DNA of 5,362 bases from an uncultured Lachnospiraceae bacterium (lineage in GTDB: Bacteria; Bacillota; Clostridia; Lachnospirales; Lachnospiraceae). This document shows positions 5,155 to 5,362 of the stretch, in pieces. Where the stretch lies: contig CAJUDQ010000069.1 in the NCBI GenBank assembly GCA_910585215.1, positions 1 to 5,362 on the forward strand, given 5' to 3'. The position numbers and the translations under genes were made by a program. The notes under the pieces were generated by a model, which saw only the letters and a program-made list of their open reading frames with translations, was not told the DNA's origin and ran no database searches. Numbering within the stretch: position 1 is the first letter of the stretch; each line of letters starts with the position of its first letter.

Positions 5155-5270
5155 TTTTTAAGCAGTCAAAAAAATAGTCAGGTGTTGTTATCAGAAATAT
5201 TTGATTTTACCGAGATTGTAAAGATTTTGGTAAATTTTTTTTATTTTTTAAGCAGTCAAAAATGTGGTCA
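5155..5270. repeat. Two-copy direct repeat with 90-bp period
   Basis: TTTTTAAGCAGTCAAA occurs at 5155-5170 and again at 5245-5260, exactly 90 bp apart. Each copy is followed by a second GTCA 12 bp after the first (5165 and 5177; 5255 and 5267). Read on the minus strand, each copy is a TGAC-containing direct repeat with a 12-bp period. The pattern fits a tandem-site regulator or remnants of a duplication. The terminator at 5206-5242 lies between the copies. Confidence 0.6.
5206..5242 (+). terminator. Plus-strand intrinsic terminator without an obvious gene
   Basis: TTTACCGAGAT (5206-5216) pairs along its whole length with ATTTTGGTAAA (5224-5234), using two G-U wobbles, around a 7-nt loop. Eight T residues follow directly (5235-5242). 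Because the wobbles become A-C mismatches on the other strand, the structure is specific to plus-strand RNA. No coding gene precedes it after lepA, whose stop is more than 500 bp upstream. Confidence 0.5.
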
Positions 5271-5299
5271 AGTTACCATGAAAATCTTTTGAAAGCTTT

Positions 5300-5317
5300 G
5301 ATTTGCAAGATTTGCAA
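5300..5317. repeat. Tandem 9-bp repeat GATTTGCAA
   Basis: Two perfect adjacent copies of GATTTGCAA (5300-5308 and 5309-5317). The core ATTTGCAAG also occurs at 5050-5058, where it overlaps the -35 of the leftward promoter. This could be a regulator site or simple local slippage. Confidence 0.55.
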
Positions 5318-5362
5318 AAAATTTCTTTCAGATTTACTTCATCAACGATAAATAACAGATTT

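Larger units (their letters stand above)
4904..5362. other. Very AT-rich stretch with no credible protein gene
   Basis: No open frame here has both a start and a ribosome binding site. The stretch holds a minus-strand promoter, a plus-strand intrinsic terminator and several repeats, listed separately. It also contains a 12-bp AATAATATTATT palindrome (4936-4947), which is unremarkable in such AT-rich DNA. The longest short frame of interest is 29 codons (5262-5351) and lacks a Shine-Dalgarno. The genes expected after lepA in many Firmicutes (hemW, hrcA) are not here. Confidence 0.6.

Noticed and set aside
4904..5362. CRISPR array or iteron origin suggested by the repeats
   Set aside because: Only two long repeat copies are present with unequal flanks, and there are no regular spacers, DnaA boxes or replication gene.

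Overview
The window looks like chromosomal DNA of a low-GC anaerobic Firmicute, most likely class Clostridia and possibly a Lachnospiraceae gut bacterium. The reasons are a full-length oxygen-sensitive class III ribonucleotide reductase, GA-rich Shine-Dalgarno sequences, sigma-A type promoters, very AT-rich intergenic DNA, and a LepA protein that reads like those of this group. The family placement rests on protein recognition by eye, not on a search.

Only two genes are certain. They are divergent: nrdD (minus strand, 231-2360), the anaerobic ribonucleoside-triphosphate reductase, and lepA (plus strand, 2876-4693), the ribosome-associated GTPase EF4. They share a 515-bp intergenic region with a clear division of labour. 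The nrdD half holds an extended -10 promoter and, just upstream, two NrdR-box palindromes centred 31 bp apart, with a third perfect palindrome between them. The lepA half holds its own extended -10 promoter and a leader of about 105 nt with a tiny ORF ending at the lepA ribosome binding site. The nrdD start is best placed at an ATG at 2360, because the upstream in-frame GTG lies inside the Shine-Dalgarno sequence.

Left flank (1-230): nrdD ends in a strong hairpin terminator 18 bp past its stop, with no nrdG activase behind it. Farther left is a short coding-like remnant, and bases 1-55 look like the terminal repeat of an IS256-family element that extends off the window.

Right flank (4694-5362): no credible protein gene. 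A bulged hairpin resembling the right end of an IS200/IS605 element lies 20 bp after the lepA stop, followed by a compact GC-rich, hairpin-rich segment and a large hairpin that can terminate transcription from both sides. Beyond it is very AT-rich DNA with a minus-strand promoter aimed back at that hairpin, a plus-strand intrinsic terminator, a direct repeat with a 90-bp period, and smaller repeats. The hemW-hrcA genes that often follow lepA in Firmicutes are absent here.

The best-supported observation is the NrdR operator architecture. The most speculative but potentially novel region is the structured RNA-like segment and possible small transcripts downstream of lepA. I do not see convincing evidence for a new multi-gene system.
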